Shown: positions 36,023-48,938 of the stretch, piece by piece
Numbering within the stretch: position 1 is the first letter of the stretch
How the letters are laid out: each line of letters starts with the position of its first letter
Translations under genes and position numbers: made by a program
Source: Abelmoschus esculentus
Taxonomy: Eukaryota; Streptophyta; Magnoliopsida; Malvales; Malvaceae
DNA length: 64,000 nucleotides
NCBI GenBank assembly: GCA_035048815.1
Contig: JAUCBN010000024.1
Coordinates: 4,772,001-4,836,000 of the forward strand
Direction of reading: 5' to 3'
Notes under the pieces: generated by a model
What the model was told of the DNA's origin: nothing
The model's database searches: none
What the model saw: the letters and a program-made list of their open reading frames with translations, nothing else

Positions 36023-38005
36023 AATTGTTATCAGAGCTAATGGTGAATGTGATGGGTCAAATGCTGCTAACACGTCTAATAAAGGCGAATTACAAAAATT
36101 AGAGCATTCAAATAAAAGCTCTTCTTGGATCTCAAGATGCGTGGGAGGTAGTCGAAGAAGGGTTCAAAGAACCAACAACTATCACGGGATAAACGGCGGC
36201 TCAAACCAAGGTATTGAAAGAGGCGCTATCAAATGATAATGCGACGTTATACATGATGTTCTGAGCCGTTAACGAATCAAGTTTTGAGAAGATTTCCGGG
36301 GCAACTACTTCAAAAGAAGCGTAAAACACTTTAAAAATGTGTTCAAAGGAGCCGACCGAGTCAAGTAAGTTTATCTCCAAGCTCTTCGTGGCGAGTTAGA
36401 GAGCATGAAGATGGAGTCAAAAAATGTATCTGTAATACCCAAAAATTATTCCTAATTTTAAAACCCTAATTTTGAAATATCTAATTAAAAATCCCAAGTT
36501 TTAGATTTATAATGTCTGAAACACTAATTTTTGAGGTTTTGAATTGATTTTCTAAATTTAAGGGAAAATTTTAGAGATAAAGATTTTTGAAAGTTTTGAA
36601 TAACTTTTGGGTAACTAATTTTCTTTTAAATTAAATTATATTTTTACTGGGATTAATTATTTTTTTATTATTAAGAGTTTTTCTATAATTAACCTTTTTA
36701 TTAAAAGTATTATTTTATTCTAATTATTGTTTTATCAGAACACTTTATTTAATATATATATATATATTTATTATATAAAGAAAAGAAATCCCTTTGAAAT
36801 TATATAACCTTATTTTTTATATTTTTGTTATATTCATAATGTGATTTAATAGAATTTTAATTCTAATTGGAATCATTTACTTTCCCCCTATAAATACATA
36901 GTATGATCTAAGAGAAAATCATAAATTGTTTTTCTCCATCAAGAATCTCTAAAGCCTCTGTTCTCACTCTTTTTCTGTTTGAGTTCAAAACCATGCTATT
37001 CAGTAATTTGAGTTGCTTTGGCTAAGGTGTGTTTTTTTACTGGTGCGATATTTTTTTTCTAAAAAATATATTTTTCTGTGTCATGTTTATTTATTGTGAT
37101 TTTAGAAATATATAAAACTTTTCGAATTTTGAAATCTGACACTTTTGCGAGTAATTATGATTTTAAATCATGTGAATTTGTATTTTCGGATAAATTAAGA
37201 TTTCAGAGAAATTATGATTTTGGATTGAACTGTGATTAGATTATGTAGTTGTGATTTGTGTTGTGCGTACTGCATTGTTTTTTTTTAAATATTACTCTTG
37301 AGAAATAATTCTATAAATCATGTTTTGTTGTTTTTATCTGCACCTTAAAGATAAGCTAAGTTCTCTAGGTTACTCCATCTTAGTTTTCGCTTGCAAACCT
37401 TTGTGCTTTAAGCAATGCGATACCTAAAAAAATCTTATATTATATCTGGTTATTTTACTATTTAATATAAAACTAACTTTTAATTATTCAAATCATTATT
37501 ATTATTATTTTAGAAACTTTGATTCATTTGAGAATTATGGTTATTTTAGTATATATAAATATTTTTCTTACATTCGGATATTTTATTTGAACCATGAAAC
37601 TATAATATTATTTTTAATAAGTTTTTGATATAATGTATTTTTGTGAACTTTAACTCTTTTCAACTTATCATTCTTAGTTATAATTTTAACATTTGACTGT
37701 GACAAATTATTAAGTATTTTTTTCAAATATTATGAAATAAAATAAATTAAATTAGTTTTGAGGGTAAAGTTTTTTAATGTTAACTTCTTAGGTTCAACCT
37801 ATATATTCTTTTGTTAAATATGTGTTTCTTTCTGTGCTATTGTCAAATAAATTTAAATATGTGTTTTCTTCTTGTGCCAAGTGTGTATTCTTTTCTTGCG
37901 TTAAATGTGTGTGTTTTTATGTGCTATTGTTAAATGAATATAAATATGTGTTCTTTTCTTTGCTAGATTATTTGTGTTCTGTGATTAATTGTTAGTCGTG
38001 ATATC

Positions 38006-38115
38006 GTGATCTTGAGATACCCTGTGATACTGTGATCTTGAGATACCCTGTGATATTATGATCTTGAGATACCCTGTGATACTGTGATCTTGAGATACCC
38101 TGTGATACTATGATC
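38006..38115. repeat. 26 bp tandem repeat, ~4.2 units
   Basis: Unit GTGATCTTGAGATACCCTGT plus GATACT, starting at 38006, 38032, 38058 and 38084, with a partial fifth at 38110. Few differences between units. Confidence 0.9.
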
Positions 38116-38173
38116 AAACTATCTGAACTGTGTGTATCGTATTTTATACGATTGTGTGTGATGAGACATTTGG

Positions 38174-38600
38174 GATCATTGACATTGTTTGCATAACATG
38201 TGCATGGAGTAGATTTGTACGGAGGAAGGTGGTTTTACCACACAACGTTTTGGTGAAATAAGGGGTGAGGGGTTCTGGGGAACTACCTCTATAGTGAACG
38301 ATTAGTTTAACCACCACTATATTTGGCGTTCGAAGTATAGGATTGCATTCTCTTTGATATTGCATTCTCTGTGACATTGCATTTTCTCTGTGATTATAAT
38401 TGAGATCATTGCCATTGTTTTATATAACATGTGCATGGGGCGCATTTGTACGGAGGAAGGTGGTCTTACCACACAGTGTTTTAGTAAAATAAGGGGTGAG
38501 TGGTTTTAGGGAACTACATTCACAGCGATCGGTTAGTTTAGCCACCATTATATTTGGCGTTCGGAGTATGGGATTGCATTCTCTGTGACAATACATTTTC
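38174..38600. repeat. 230 bp tandem duplication in solo LTR
   Basis: The copies begin GATCATTG-CATTGTTT at 38174 and 38404. Shared landmarks are GTGCATGG, TTTGTACGGAGGAAGGTGGT, AATAAGGGGTGAG and ATATTTGGCGTTCG. Identity is roughly 85% by eye. Confidence 0.85.
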
Positions 38601-39683
38601 TCTGTGATATTGCTTTCATCAGTATTTGTGATTATTTACCATGAAAAGTTTGATTATAATTGTGATTGTGAATTAAGTGACTTTGTGATGTTTGACTGCA
38701 CTTTAGATGTACACTGGACTTTGTAGCTCATTTTTTTAATTTGTTTTTCAGATATCTGGCCCTAAGAATTCGTACTTAGATATCTCTATCGGATAATATT
38801 TTATTTTTTTCAGTACGGTTATTTACAAACATTTTTTCCAGTTATTTTGGGATTATTAGGGATTTAAGATGTTTTTAAACTTCATGCATAAAACTGTTTT
38901 ATCCAATTTTCTCTATTTAATCAGAATAAATACCTTTAAATTATTTACTTAATATTTGGTTTATAAATTTTTATTTTGAATTACTTAATACGTTTACATG
39001 ACGTTAAAGTTTTAAAATTACGATTTTAACCTACTGTACACCTCAAGTCAAAGTTAAGAGGTTACATTATCTGACTTTATTGCCCGTGTACAAGCCATGG
39101 CAAACCAACTCACTCATAATGGTGAAACGTTAAACGATGCGCGAATTATAGAAAATATCTTGAGATCATTAATCGATAATTTTGAGAATGTTGTGTGCGC
39201 GATAAAAGAGTCAAAGGACCTTGGGACTCTCACAGTTGATGAACTCATCGATTCTCTTGATGCACATGAACAATGTAAGAAGAAAAAGAAAGAGGAGCCA
39301 CTTGAGCAAACACTTCAAACTAAAGCGTTAATCAGTGACGAAAATATGTTTTATTCTCAAAATTTTTGTGGTAGAGGGCATGGTCGTGGAGGTCATGGAG
39401 GTCGTGGAAAGGATCGCGATGGTCAAAGAGATATTCATGAAGGATATTATAAGGAGAAAGGACAGTCGAGGCAATCAAATTGGCGAAGAGGCGATCGATC
39501 AAGTTATTCCAATATCGAGTGCTACAAGTGTTACAAGTATGGTCATTACGCGAAGGATTGCAACTCCGAAAAATGTTATAATTATAGAAAAGTGGGACAT
39601 TATGCAAAAAATTATCGAACCGATAAAAGGTAGAAGAAACAACCAACCTAGCCTTAAAAGATAAAGCGAATAAAGACATTCTC

Positions 39684-40124
39684 TTGATGGCTAAAAATGA
39701 AGTCAACATCGACAATGATATGCGGTACCTCGATTCGGATGCAAGTAACCATATGTGTGGCCACGAGTACTTATTCAAAGAGATGCAAAAGATTGAAGGT
39801 AGTCATGTGTCATTTCCGGATACATCAAAAGTAGAGGTCAAAGGTCGAGGTACAATTTGTTACTTACAAAAGAATGACATGATAGGGTCAATCCAAAATG
39901 TTTATTACGTTCTAGACCTTAAGACAAATATTTTAAGTATGGGGCAACTCACGGAGAAAGGTTACTTAATATTTTTGAAAGATCAGATACTACTCTTGAA
40001 AGATAAGCAAGGGCATCTAATTTTCTAGAGTTGAAACGGACAAAAATTGAATGTACAAATTGAATTTGAGAAGTGTTAGAGAAAAATGTTTACGAGTCGA
40101 TATAGAAGACAAGGCATATGACAT
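39684..40124 (+). pseudogene. copia protease and GAG-pre-integrase start
   Basis: The protease motif reads LDSDASNHMCGHEYLF: the expected Asp-Ser-Gly is Asp-Ser-Asp, a likely inactivating change. Downstream NVYYVLDLKTNILSMGQLTEKG is the conserved copia block after protease. A stop at 40026-40028 is followed by MYKLNLRSVREKC in another frame, then the insertion at 40125. Confidence 0.85.
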
Positions 40125-41657
40125 TGTAACACCCCAAAATTAGGCTTAGAAGTTAGTGAGTCGTTTTAGCCGGTTTGGCCTAATTCGGGATTAAGTACTT
40201 AAAAATTTATTTTTAATCAAAATAAATTATAGAAAAATATCTTAAAATCCTTATTTAATATAAAATTGACTTTGGTCAACTTAATTTCAAAAATAGACCC
40301 TTGAATCCTTAGAATTTTGAAACTAATAACTATTTTGTAAAAATTGAAAACTTAAGGACAATTTTATAAATTAAGTCAAAACTTTGAATCTTTAAGGGGC
40401 TTTGATCCAATCTAAATTATAATTGATTTAAAATTTCATGGGCTTATTTAAATAACACTTAACCTAAAATTTTAATTAATAACACAAATTACTATATTTA
40501 ATTCCTAAAAATATATTTTATATCAAAACCTAAATCCTTATTTTTATTATTTTTATTTTCCCTCTTCCCAAGGCTGAGAAAGGTCGTCTTTTCAAGGTAA
40601 AATCGATTTCTTTTCATTAATTTTCGTTATAATAATTATTTATAATCTTTCATTCTTCAAAAACATTTTTTTCACTTGTTTTTCTTCTCAAAAACCATGG
40701 AAGTTGGTTGGGTCAGAATTGGAGGTGAGAAACATTCAATCCTCTAACTTTAAAAAAGTTCTTTATTGAAATTTCAAAGTTATTGGCTTGGTAAAAACGT
40801 TTTTACTCTTTTGGTTTAAGAAAAATCAGCTTTTGATCAAAACCCATAATTTTTGCTCAAGAGTTTTACTCATTTTTTGGGTCTTAAATTATTGATTTTA
40901 ATCATGATATGATATTTATAGTGTGTTTTAAAGTCTCTAATCCCGGACTATAGATTTAGGAGAAGTTTTCGAAAAGTTTTCGGTTAAAGTTTTGATGGGT
41001 TTTAAGGGCTATTGTGTGGGGGTCCAACTTGGGGTTTGTTGTGTGCGATTAGGAGCACTAAATCCTTAGTTTTTAATGGTTGAAACAGGATAAGAAGTTG
41101 TTGATCACGTTTGAAGAAGTTTTGCATCGAATCGGTGACTTGTCGGACAAAAAACGGTTATTGGTGAGTGGATTATGAGAGTGGATTGCTTCGACAGTGT
41201 TTTAGTTGGGTTTTCAAAATTTTGGGAGGTGGGTAAAATGTGAGAAACCTCCATACACTCCGAAGTAAGTTTTATGTATCGCTTTCTTAAAGGTTCTCAT
41301 ATTGTATTGTGTTTTTATTATGTTATTTGTCATGTTCTTATTGTGGTTTGCATATGTGATTATGCATGTATATAAATGCACAATAGACTATTTTTAAAGA
41401 GATTTTATATGCATTCAATGTTCCTATTGTTTTGTTTTGAAAAAATAAGATAAAAGTGAATTTATCGGTTTTTGCAAGTGATGCGTTTGTTTGAATTAAG
41501 TTTTGATCATTGATTTTGATAATATATTGTCTAGTTAAGTGATGAACCTATGTGATAATTTGATCGATCAATAGGGTCTAGAGTGCACTATAAATATTCA
41601 AAAGTCGTACGTGTTTAAATTCCTTGTGTGTTGCATTTTGGCTTTTAGTCTAATTCT

Positions 41658-41826
41658 ATGTGATGGGAGTAGTACTATCACATCCGGGTTGATGGGAGTA
41701 GTACTTTCACCGGACACCAAAGTGAGATAATTTATGTTGAGAGTAGTATCAACATACGCATGCTCTGGGAGTAGTACTAACATGCGGTTGTCCGTTTATT
41801 CTAACGATTTAGAGTAGTAAAAATCG
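41658..41826. repeat. Array of five hairpins sharing a GAGTAGTA loop
   Basis: Short inverted repeats with different stems flank the same loop core. The stems are ATGTGAT/ATCACAT (41658-41683); a bulged GGTTGA/TCACC (about 41686-41712); TATGTTGA/TCAACATA (41733-41756); CGCATG/CATGCG (41757-41786); and CGATTT/AAATCG (41805-41826). The loops contain GGGAGTAGTACT, GAGTAGTA or AGAGTAGTAA. Confidence 0.85.
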
Positions 41827-42318
41827 GATCATTAGCACCAATATATGTTTTTGTTTTTTAAAGGTAAGTGTCATGGTAATACATATACTGAGATTATGCA
41901 TGTGATTTAATACGGTTTTGTGCATTGTTATGCATGTGATTTGTGTATTGAGATGCATGTTTTTGTTAGCATGTAAGACTTGAGATTTGTGTATTGAGAT
42001 GAATGTGTAAGCATTGCTATGTGGGTAGCATGTAATACTTGCGTATTTATTTATAAAGCATGTGATTTCAAAGAGATAATTTTATTAGATTTTAATGATG
42101 GCATTGTAAGTCATGGTTTGATAACATTTACTAAGTTTTTTTTAAAGTGACATTGTTAGCCATGTGTGTTTTGTTTTATAAAGAGCATGGTATGTTTTTA
42201 AATTGATGAAGTCGGTTTATTATGGGCTGCATTGCAAGGTGTTTTTAATTGAGTTTTAAATGTGTTTTATTCCCTTACTAAGCTTTATACTTAACCCTTT
42301 CTTTTACCTTGCAATGTA

Positions 42319-43640
42319 TGATGAGTGTTCGAATTTATATATTTTTTTATTAATAATTATTTCTCATTGTCGATTTGATATTACTAATTTGGTTCTATTT
42401 TGATCATTTTCAGTGTAGGAACTTATTTTTCAGAACCAACAGAAAATAGTGAATTCTGCATTTTTTTATGGCTGAAGTCATGGGCACGACGCTTTTCGAT
42501 CTGGCAGATTTGGGTTATCCAGTCAGCAAAAGTTTCTAGAAGATAGTCCAGTCATATATTCTAGAAGGATGAATGGATTATTTGGGAATTATCTTGAAGA
42601 TTTATCTTAGGAATTTAAATTTTAAATTTTAGAACATTTATCTTTATCTTTATTTTTTTTATTTTTTTTAAATTTTGAATTGTTACATTTTTAGGGTTTT
42701 AAAATAATATAAATACCCATAGAGGTAAAGCTTGAGATGTACTTCAATTTTCACTTTCTCTCTTGAGTAATAAAAGTTCTCTCTAGTTCTTTTATTTTTC
42801 TTTGTGTTTTCTTATTTCTTTTCTTCTAGAAAATGCTAAGTATGATCTCATTCATGCTTAGCTAAACTTTCATTTAGCCGAAAGCTAAGTGACGACTCAA
42901 TCCATATTGTGAGAATCGTGAAGCACTTAATTCTTTCGGATAACATTCTTGATTTTCTGAAATCAAGGATTGGCAATCGGCTTTTCCTTTAATGATCTCG
43001 ACGCCTTATTTCAAAAAGTGCACGTTGACTTGAAGATTGTTTAGATCTATCGTTGGGAAGAAAAATCGGCTGGTAGCAAATTTGGCTTCCTGTGAACAAA
43101 CTTGGTGGCGGTCCACTAATGGAAATCAAGATCGGGTTTGATTCTCTGTGAGACGCTATAACTCGAGTCAGGCTTTTCCAGTGCTTAAAGTTGTATTGGC
43201 GCTAACGGCGATAGGCGTGGTTAGTCCAACAAAGACCGAATTCTGGAGATAGACTTGGGAATATTGGTTTACCGAAGAGAGAAGCAAGTTACAAGGGTTG
43301 GGCCTTTTAGACTGTAACTGGCATGGATCTTGAAGTAAAATCTATTTCGATGATCAATTGAGATTTGAGGCGAAGCGAAGCTTGAGGCTATATCTTTTAA
43401 ATTTATTACTTTAAATATTTATTTTCATTTAATTTCAGCTATTATTAGATTAAGATTATTTTTAGTTTTATAATATCAAACCCCCATTTTCTAATTTATT
43501 GTTTTTTTTTTGAACAGGATCAATTCAATTCAACGTTGGAAATTTCTTAGTCCTTGTGGATCGACCCTACTTTCTCTATACTATTCTTTTATTTAATTTG
43601 AGAAATAGGAATTATTTATTTGACAATTCGACACTTGCCA
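42319..43640 (+). repeat. 5' LTR of Athila-type element
   Basis: 1322 bp, from TGATGAGTGTTCG to CACTTGCCA. A TATA-like ATATAAATACCC lies near 42707. Nearly identical to 50098-51420. Confidence 0.93.
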
Positions 43641-43643
43641 AAT

Positions 43644-43661
43644 TGGCGTCGTTGCCGGGGA
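43644..43661 (+). other. Primer binding site (tRNA-Asp type)
   Basis: TGGCGTCGTTGCCGGGGA, three bases after the LTR. One base from the usual Athila-group TGGCGCCGTTGCCGGGGA (a C to T change). Confidence 0.88.
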
Positions 43662-43698
43662 CTTCGGTAAAATTACTAATATTGTTTTGTTTTGATCT

Positions 43699-46344
43699 AT
43701 GACCAGGTCATTTCCGGGAAAACTAGTAGATTATGAACCCGAGATCGAAGCTCTTGCCCGGAGACTGCGTGGAGAGACCCTTAGGCGCAGAAGGTTGAAT
43801 CGAGACCTTCAACCAAAACCAAATCCTGATTTTGAGGAAATTTCTTACACCGAGGAGTTATTTACTTCTGACGATGAAGGATCAGAACAAATGGCTGAAC
43901 AAACAATTCGAGAGTTAGCTGCAGCACCTGATGAACAACAACCACTTTGTATCACGTTCCCAAATGGCGAAACACCGTTTGAACTTAAAACGGGTTTGAT
44001 ACATTTACTTTCGACTTTTCGCGGCTTGCAGAATGAAAATCCACACAAGCATTTAAAAGAGTTTCATATGGTTTGTCTGAGTATGAAACCGCAGAGAGTA
44101 TCCGAAGATCAAATAAAACTTCGTGCATTTCCTTTTTCTTTAGCCGACGCGGCAAAAGATTGGTTATTTTATTTACCTCCTGGTTCAATAAATACCTGGA
44201 CTGACATGACACGAATATTTCTTGACAGGTTCTTTCCTGCAGCGAAAGCAAGTGAATTAAGGAGAAGCATTTTGGGGATCCGACAGAAAGATGGAGAATC
44301 TTTATATGACTATTGGGAGCGGTTTAAAAAACTTTGTGCCAGTTGTCCACAACATGGACTAACCGAGTAGACTCTCCTCCAATACTTCTACGAAGGATTG
44401 CTTCCAATGGAGATGAAAATGATCGACGCAGCTAGTGGGGGGGCTTTCGTGAATATGACTCCCACTGCAGCTAGGAATCTCATTTCAACCATGGCCGCCA
44501 ATGCACAACAATTTCGCCCAAATGAACCTGTTAGACGGGTTCATGAGATAAGTACTCCTTCAATTGAAGAAAAAATTGATAAACTTACTAATATAGTTCA
44601 AACTTTGTTCGCAGGAAAAATAACCCAAGCTTGCCTATGCGGAATTTGTACCATGTCAGACTATCCTACGGATTGTTGTCCTATGCTTCAAGAAGATACT
44701 ACTGCCCAAGTAAATGTAGTTGGAAACTTTCCAGGACCTCCCCAGAGACGATATGATCCTAATGCCAACACCTATAATCCGGGATGGAAAGATCATCCAA
44801 ACCTCAACTATGGAACTAATATGAGACCAAACCAAGTATACCAACCGAAACCCTTAATACATCAACAATATCAACCGTCGAAACCTTCTTTAGAATCTAT
44901 CGTTGAACGGTTGGCATTATCCCAAAAGAAATTCCAAAACCGTACCGAAGCTCATTTGCAAGAACTAGACAAGCAAATGAGTCAACTTGCTCAAACTATG
45001 GGACGTTTGGAATCACAAGGAAAATTGCCTTCACAAACCGAGCCAAATCCGCGAAAAAACGTAAGTGCAATCACCTTGAGAAGCGGTACTGTTATCGAAC
45101 CTAAGGAAAATGTCACGTTACCTCAGAAAGAGAAGGAAGATAAATCACAAGCCACCCTTACACCATCTCCTTATGCTGTTCCGCCTCCTTTTCCATCAAG
45201 GCTAGTAAAACGCGACAAACAAGCCGAAGAGAAAGAGATCTTTGACGTCTTCTCAAAGGTAGAAATAAACATACCCCTTCTTGATGTAATTCGAAAAGTA
45301 CCGAAATATGCTAAGTTTTTAAAAGATCTCTGCATAAATAAAATGAGACTTACCGGTAATGAGAAAGTTAATTTGGGTGAAAATGTTTCGGCTGTTATTC
45401 AACGTAAAATCCCGCCTAAATACAAAGATCAAGGTATGTTCGGCATTCCCTGTAAAATTGGTAAAATAGGTATTAAGCGAGCTATGTGCGATCTTGGTGC
45501 TTCTATAAATGTTATGCCACTATCTGTTTATAACTTACTTAGTGCTGAGCCTTTGAAGGAAACAGGTGTAACAATTCAGCTCGCCGACAGGTCCGTTGTT
45601 TACCCTGAAGGAGTTCTTGAAAACGTTTTCGTAAAGGTAAATGATTTAATTTTTCCAGCAGACTTCTATGTTATCGACATGGAAGATGACCGAACCAACA
45701 TGTCATCCGAAATTTTACTTGGAAGACCCTTTCTAAGTACAGCGCATGCAAAAATTGATGTGAGGAGTGGAATCCTTACAATGGAGTTCGATGGTGAAAT
45801 TGTCAAATTTGATGTTTATAAAGCAATGAAGTATCCAGAGACTGTGGTAAATATTAGTTTTATTGATGTTATTGAGCCTACTATTGAAGAATTTTTTGAA
45901 TCTAATTTTATAGATGATATGTGCAAGGAGTTGGAAGACTTTGAGGAAGATATCAGGGAGTTTGAGGAAATTTTTTGCATTAGTTCTGATAAATGCCTTA
46001 CCTCAAATAAAACTAAAATTTTGCCTTGTATTTTACAGGCACCTAAGGTCGAATTAAAACAGTTACCGGAACACCTTAAATACGCATTTTTGGGAGATAA
46101 CGCCACGTTACCGGTCATCATATCAAACAAGCTTTCAATGGAGGAAGAAGAAAATTTAGTCACAGTTTTGAAAGCTTACAAAGAGGCAATTGGGTGGACT
46201 ATAGCCGACATTAAAGGGCTTAGTTCATCGACTTGCATGCACAAAATAAAGGTGGAAGAAGGAGTCAAACCAACCCGAGAATGTCAGAGACGCCTAAATC
46301 CTCCAATGATGGAAGTGGTAAAAAAAAAATTCAGAAACTTTTAG
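43699..46344 (+). pseudogene. Athila-type gag-protease, one nonsense stop
   Basis: Gag starts at the ATG 43699. The retrotransposon gag domain is clear (FPFSLADAAKDWLFYLPPGS, then FFPAAKASELRRSILGIRQ). A TAG at 44368-44370 falls where Trp is expected; the frame is open again from 44371 to 46344. The zinc-knuckle region is degenerate (CLCGICTMSDYPTDCC near 44630). Retropepsin: MCDLGASINVMPLSVYNLL near 45485, with the Asp present, and LGRPFLSTAHAKIDV after it. The frame breaks in a run of ten A (46320-46329) at the start of RT. Confidence 0.9.
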
Positions 46345-47570
46345 ATGCCGATATGATCTATCCAATATCTGACAGTAGTTGGGTAAGTCCTATCCATGTG
46401 GTTCCAAAGAAAACTGGAGTCACGGTAATTGAGAATCCTGAAGGTGAACTTGTTCCTACACGAGTCCAAAACGGGTGGAGAGTTTGTATCGATTATAGAA
46501 AATTAAATGCTTTAACAAAAAAAGATCATTTTCCACTTCCATTTATTGATCAAATGATAGAAAGGTTAGCCGGAAAATCTCATTATTGCTGTCTTGATGG
46601 ATTTTCAGGTTTTTTCCAAATTCCTGTGGCGCCCGAAGATCAAGAGAAAACCACCTTTACGTGTCCATTTGGTACGTTTGCATATCGACGTATGCCGTTT
46701 GGGCTTTGCAATGCACCAGCCACATTTCAAAGATGTATGGTAAGTATATTTTCTGATTACATCGAAAAAGGGATCGAAGTGTTCATGGATGACTTCACGG
46801 TTTACGGTAATTCCTTTGGTGAGTGTTTAGTAAATTTAACAAAAATACTTAAGCGATGTCTAGAATTTAATCTTGTATTAAATTATAAAAAGTGTCATTT
46901 TATGGTTGAGAAAGGTTTGATTTTAGGCCATATTGTTTCATCTAATGGTATTACTGTTGATAAAGCTAAGGTTGATGTTATTCGCTCACTTTCATACCCC
47001 ACAAATGTGAGGGAAGTTCGCTCATTTCTTGGACATGCAAGTTTTTATCGTAGATTTATTAAAGATTTTTCCAAGGTGGCGCAACCACTTTGCAACTTGT
47101 TACAAAAAGATAGAACCTTCGATTTCAATTCTGAATGTAAACGTGCCTTCGACATCCTTAAAGAAAAGTTAGTTTCGGCACCCATAGTTCAACCACCAAA
47201 TTGGGAGTACCCTTTTGAGGTTATGTGCGACGCAAGCGATTGGAGTGTAGGAGCCGTTCTTGGACAAAAGATAGGGAAAGAATCACACGTCATATCATAT
47301 GCATCCAAAACTTTGGATACAGCGCAACGAAATTATTCTACAACAGAAAAAGAATTATTTGCAATTGTTTTTGCTTTAGAGAAATTTCGTTCATATCTTT
47401 TGGGAACTAAAATAATTGTTTATTCTGATCATGCAGCTTTGAAATATTTGTTAAGCAAGAAAGAAGCAAAACCGCGACTAATCCGTTGGATTTTACTCTT
47501 ACAAGAGTTTAATCTGGAAATCAAGGATAAGAAGGGACGAGAGAATTTAGTAGCAGATCATCTAAGTTGA
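46330..47570 (+). pseudogene. Athila-type reverse transcriptase-RNase H
   Basis: RT blocks: WRVCIDYRKLNALTKKDHFP, LDGFSGFFQIPVAPEDQEKT, FGTFAYRRMPFGLCNAPATF, and the active site EVFMDDFTVYG with both Asp. Then GHIVSSNGITVDKAKV and FLGHASFYRRFIKDFS. RNase H: MCDASDWSVGAVLGQ, STTEKELFAIVFALEKFRSYL, YSDHAALKYLL. A TGA at 47568-47570 sits where Arg is expected (ADHLS then LP), and a TAA at 47709-47711 where Gln is expected. The catalytic domain itself is open, but it is out of frame with gag-protease because of the 46320 A-run. Confidence 0.92.
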
Positions 47571-48938
47571 CTTCCCATCATCTCAACTGATACAGCAGTA
47601 CGAGAAGAATTTCCAGAGGAAAATTTGTTTTTGGCTCAAGGAATATCTCCATGGTATGCGAACATAGTTAACTATTTAGCCACAGGAGAATTACCTTCAG
47701 ACTTATCATAATCCGAGGTAAAACGAATTAAGCGTGAATCTCGTTTTTATATTTGGGATGACCCATATCTCTGGAAGCATTGTTCGGATCAGGTAATAAG
47801 GCGATGTATTGCAGAAAATGAGGTAAATTCTATACTTAATTTTTGTCACTCTTATTCTTGTGGAGGTCATTTTGGACCGAAGCGAACTGCGCATAAGATT
47901 CTAGAATATGGATTCTTTTGGCCTGATATTTTTCGTGACACTTATAAATTTTGCAAATCATGTGAAAAATGTCAACATATTGGCAATTTAAGTAGAAGAA
48001 ATGAAATGCCCCTAAATCCTATTCATGTTTGTGAAATTTTTGATATATGGGGAATAGACTATATGGGACCCTTCATCTCATTTTTCGGAAATTGTTACAT
48101 AATTCTTGTTGTTGACTACGTGTCTAAGTGGATAGAGGCTAAAGCTACTCGAAATAATGATACCAAAACTACTGTTGAATTTCTAAAGAATTTTATCTTT
48201 TCCAGGTTTGGCACGTCGCGAGCAATCATAAGCGATCGCGGAAAGCATTTTGTCAATCGTGTCATTGAAACACTTATGAAGAAATATGGAGTGACACAAC
48301 GGATCGCTACTGCTTACCATCCTCAAACGAATGGTCAAGAAAAAGTTTCAAATCGAGAGATCAAAGCGATTCTTGAGAAGGTAGTTAAGCCGAACCGCAA
48401 AGATTGGAGTTTAAAATTGATTGATGCCTTGTGGGCGTATCGAACTGCTTATAAGGGTCCTATTGGCATGTCTCCATATCGCCTAGTCTATGGTAAGCCA
48501 TGTCATTTACCGGTTGAGTTGGAACACAAGGCATATTGGGCAGTTAAAGAATGTAACATGGAGATGGATACAGTTGGCGAAACTAGAAAGCTTCATATTC
48601 AGGAATTGGAGGAAATCCGTAGGAACGCCTATGATAGTGCTCGAATATACCAGGATAAAACAAAAGAATTTCACAATCGTAGAATTTCCTTTAAAACTTT
48701 TTCCATTGGACAAAAGGTTTTACTTTTTAACTCAAAGTTCAAAATTTTTGCAGGAAAACTACGATCAAAGTGGCTTGGACCTTTCACTATAACTAAAGTG
48801 TTTCCTCATGGTGCAGTCGAAATTCAAGATGATAAGGGGGTTTGTTTTAAAGTTAATGCTCAAAGGTTAAAGACATACTATGAGAATAATCAAGCGTGCT
48901 TGATCGAAGAGATAATTTTAGAAGAACCTGTGGTCTGA
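47571..48938 (+). pseudogene. Athila-type integrase, catalytic Glu changed
   Basis: Zinc-binding region near 47850-47975 (HSYSCGGHFGPKRTAHKILE, then CKSCEKCQHIGN). Core: IWGIDYMGPF with the first Asp and IISDRGKHFVNRVIE with the second. Then HPQTNGQEKVSNREIKAIL, where relatives have NGQAEVSNREIK. The third catalytic residue (Glu) is therefore Lys here, codon 48342-48344. The C-terminal part (GKLRSKWLGPFTITKVFPHG) and the stop at 48936-48938 are intact. The TAA at 47709 breaks the N-terminal part. Confidence 0.88.

Larger units (their letters stand above)
36431..39066 (+). mobile_element. Solo gypsy LTR in copia gag
   Basis: 2636 bp running from TGTAATACCC to GGTTACA, the ends typical of plant Ty3/gypsy LTRs. 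It is flanked by GTATC (36426-36430) and TTATC (39067-39071). No primer site, coding region or second LTR is present, so it is a recombined solo LTR. Contains a 26 bp tandem repeat and a 230 bp duplication. Confidence 0.8.
36040..39650 (+). pseudogene. copia gag, split by a solo LTR
   Basis: The first part (36090-36430) reads ALLGSQDAWEVVEEGFKEP, typical of UBN2-type gag, with several stops. The second part resumes at 39067 (DFIARVQAMANQLTHNGETL) and runs through an RGHGRGG glycine-rich linker. It ends with a zinc knuckle CYKCYKYGHYAKDC near 39521 and a second, damaged one. Joining the parts across the insertion restores a Val-Ser-Asp-Phe context. Confidence 0.85.

Noticed and set aside
37999..38600. 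CRISPR-like array
   Set aside because: Repeats are directly tandem without unique spacers, lie in an LTR, and the genome is plant.
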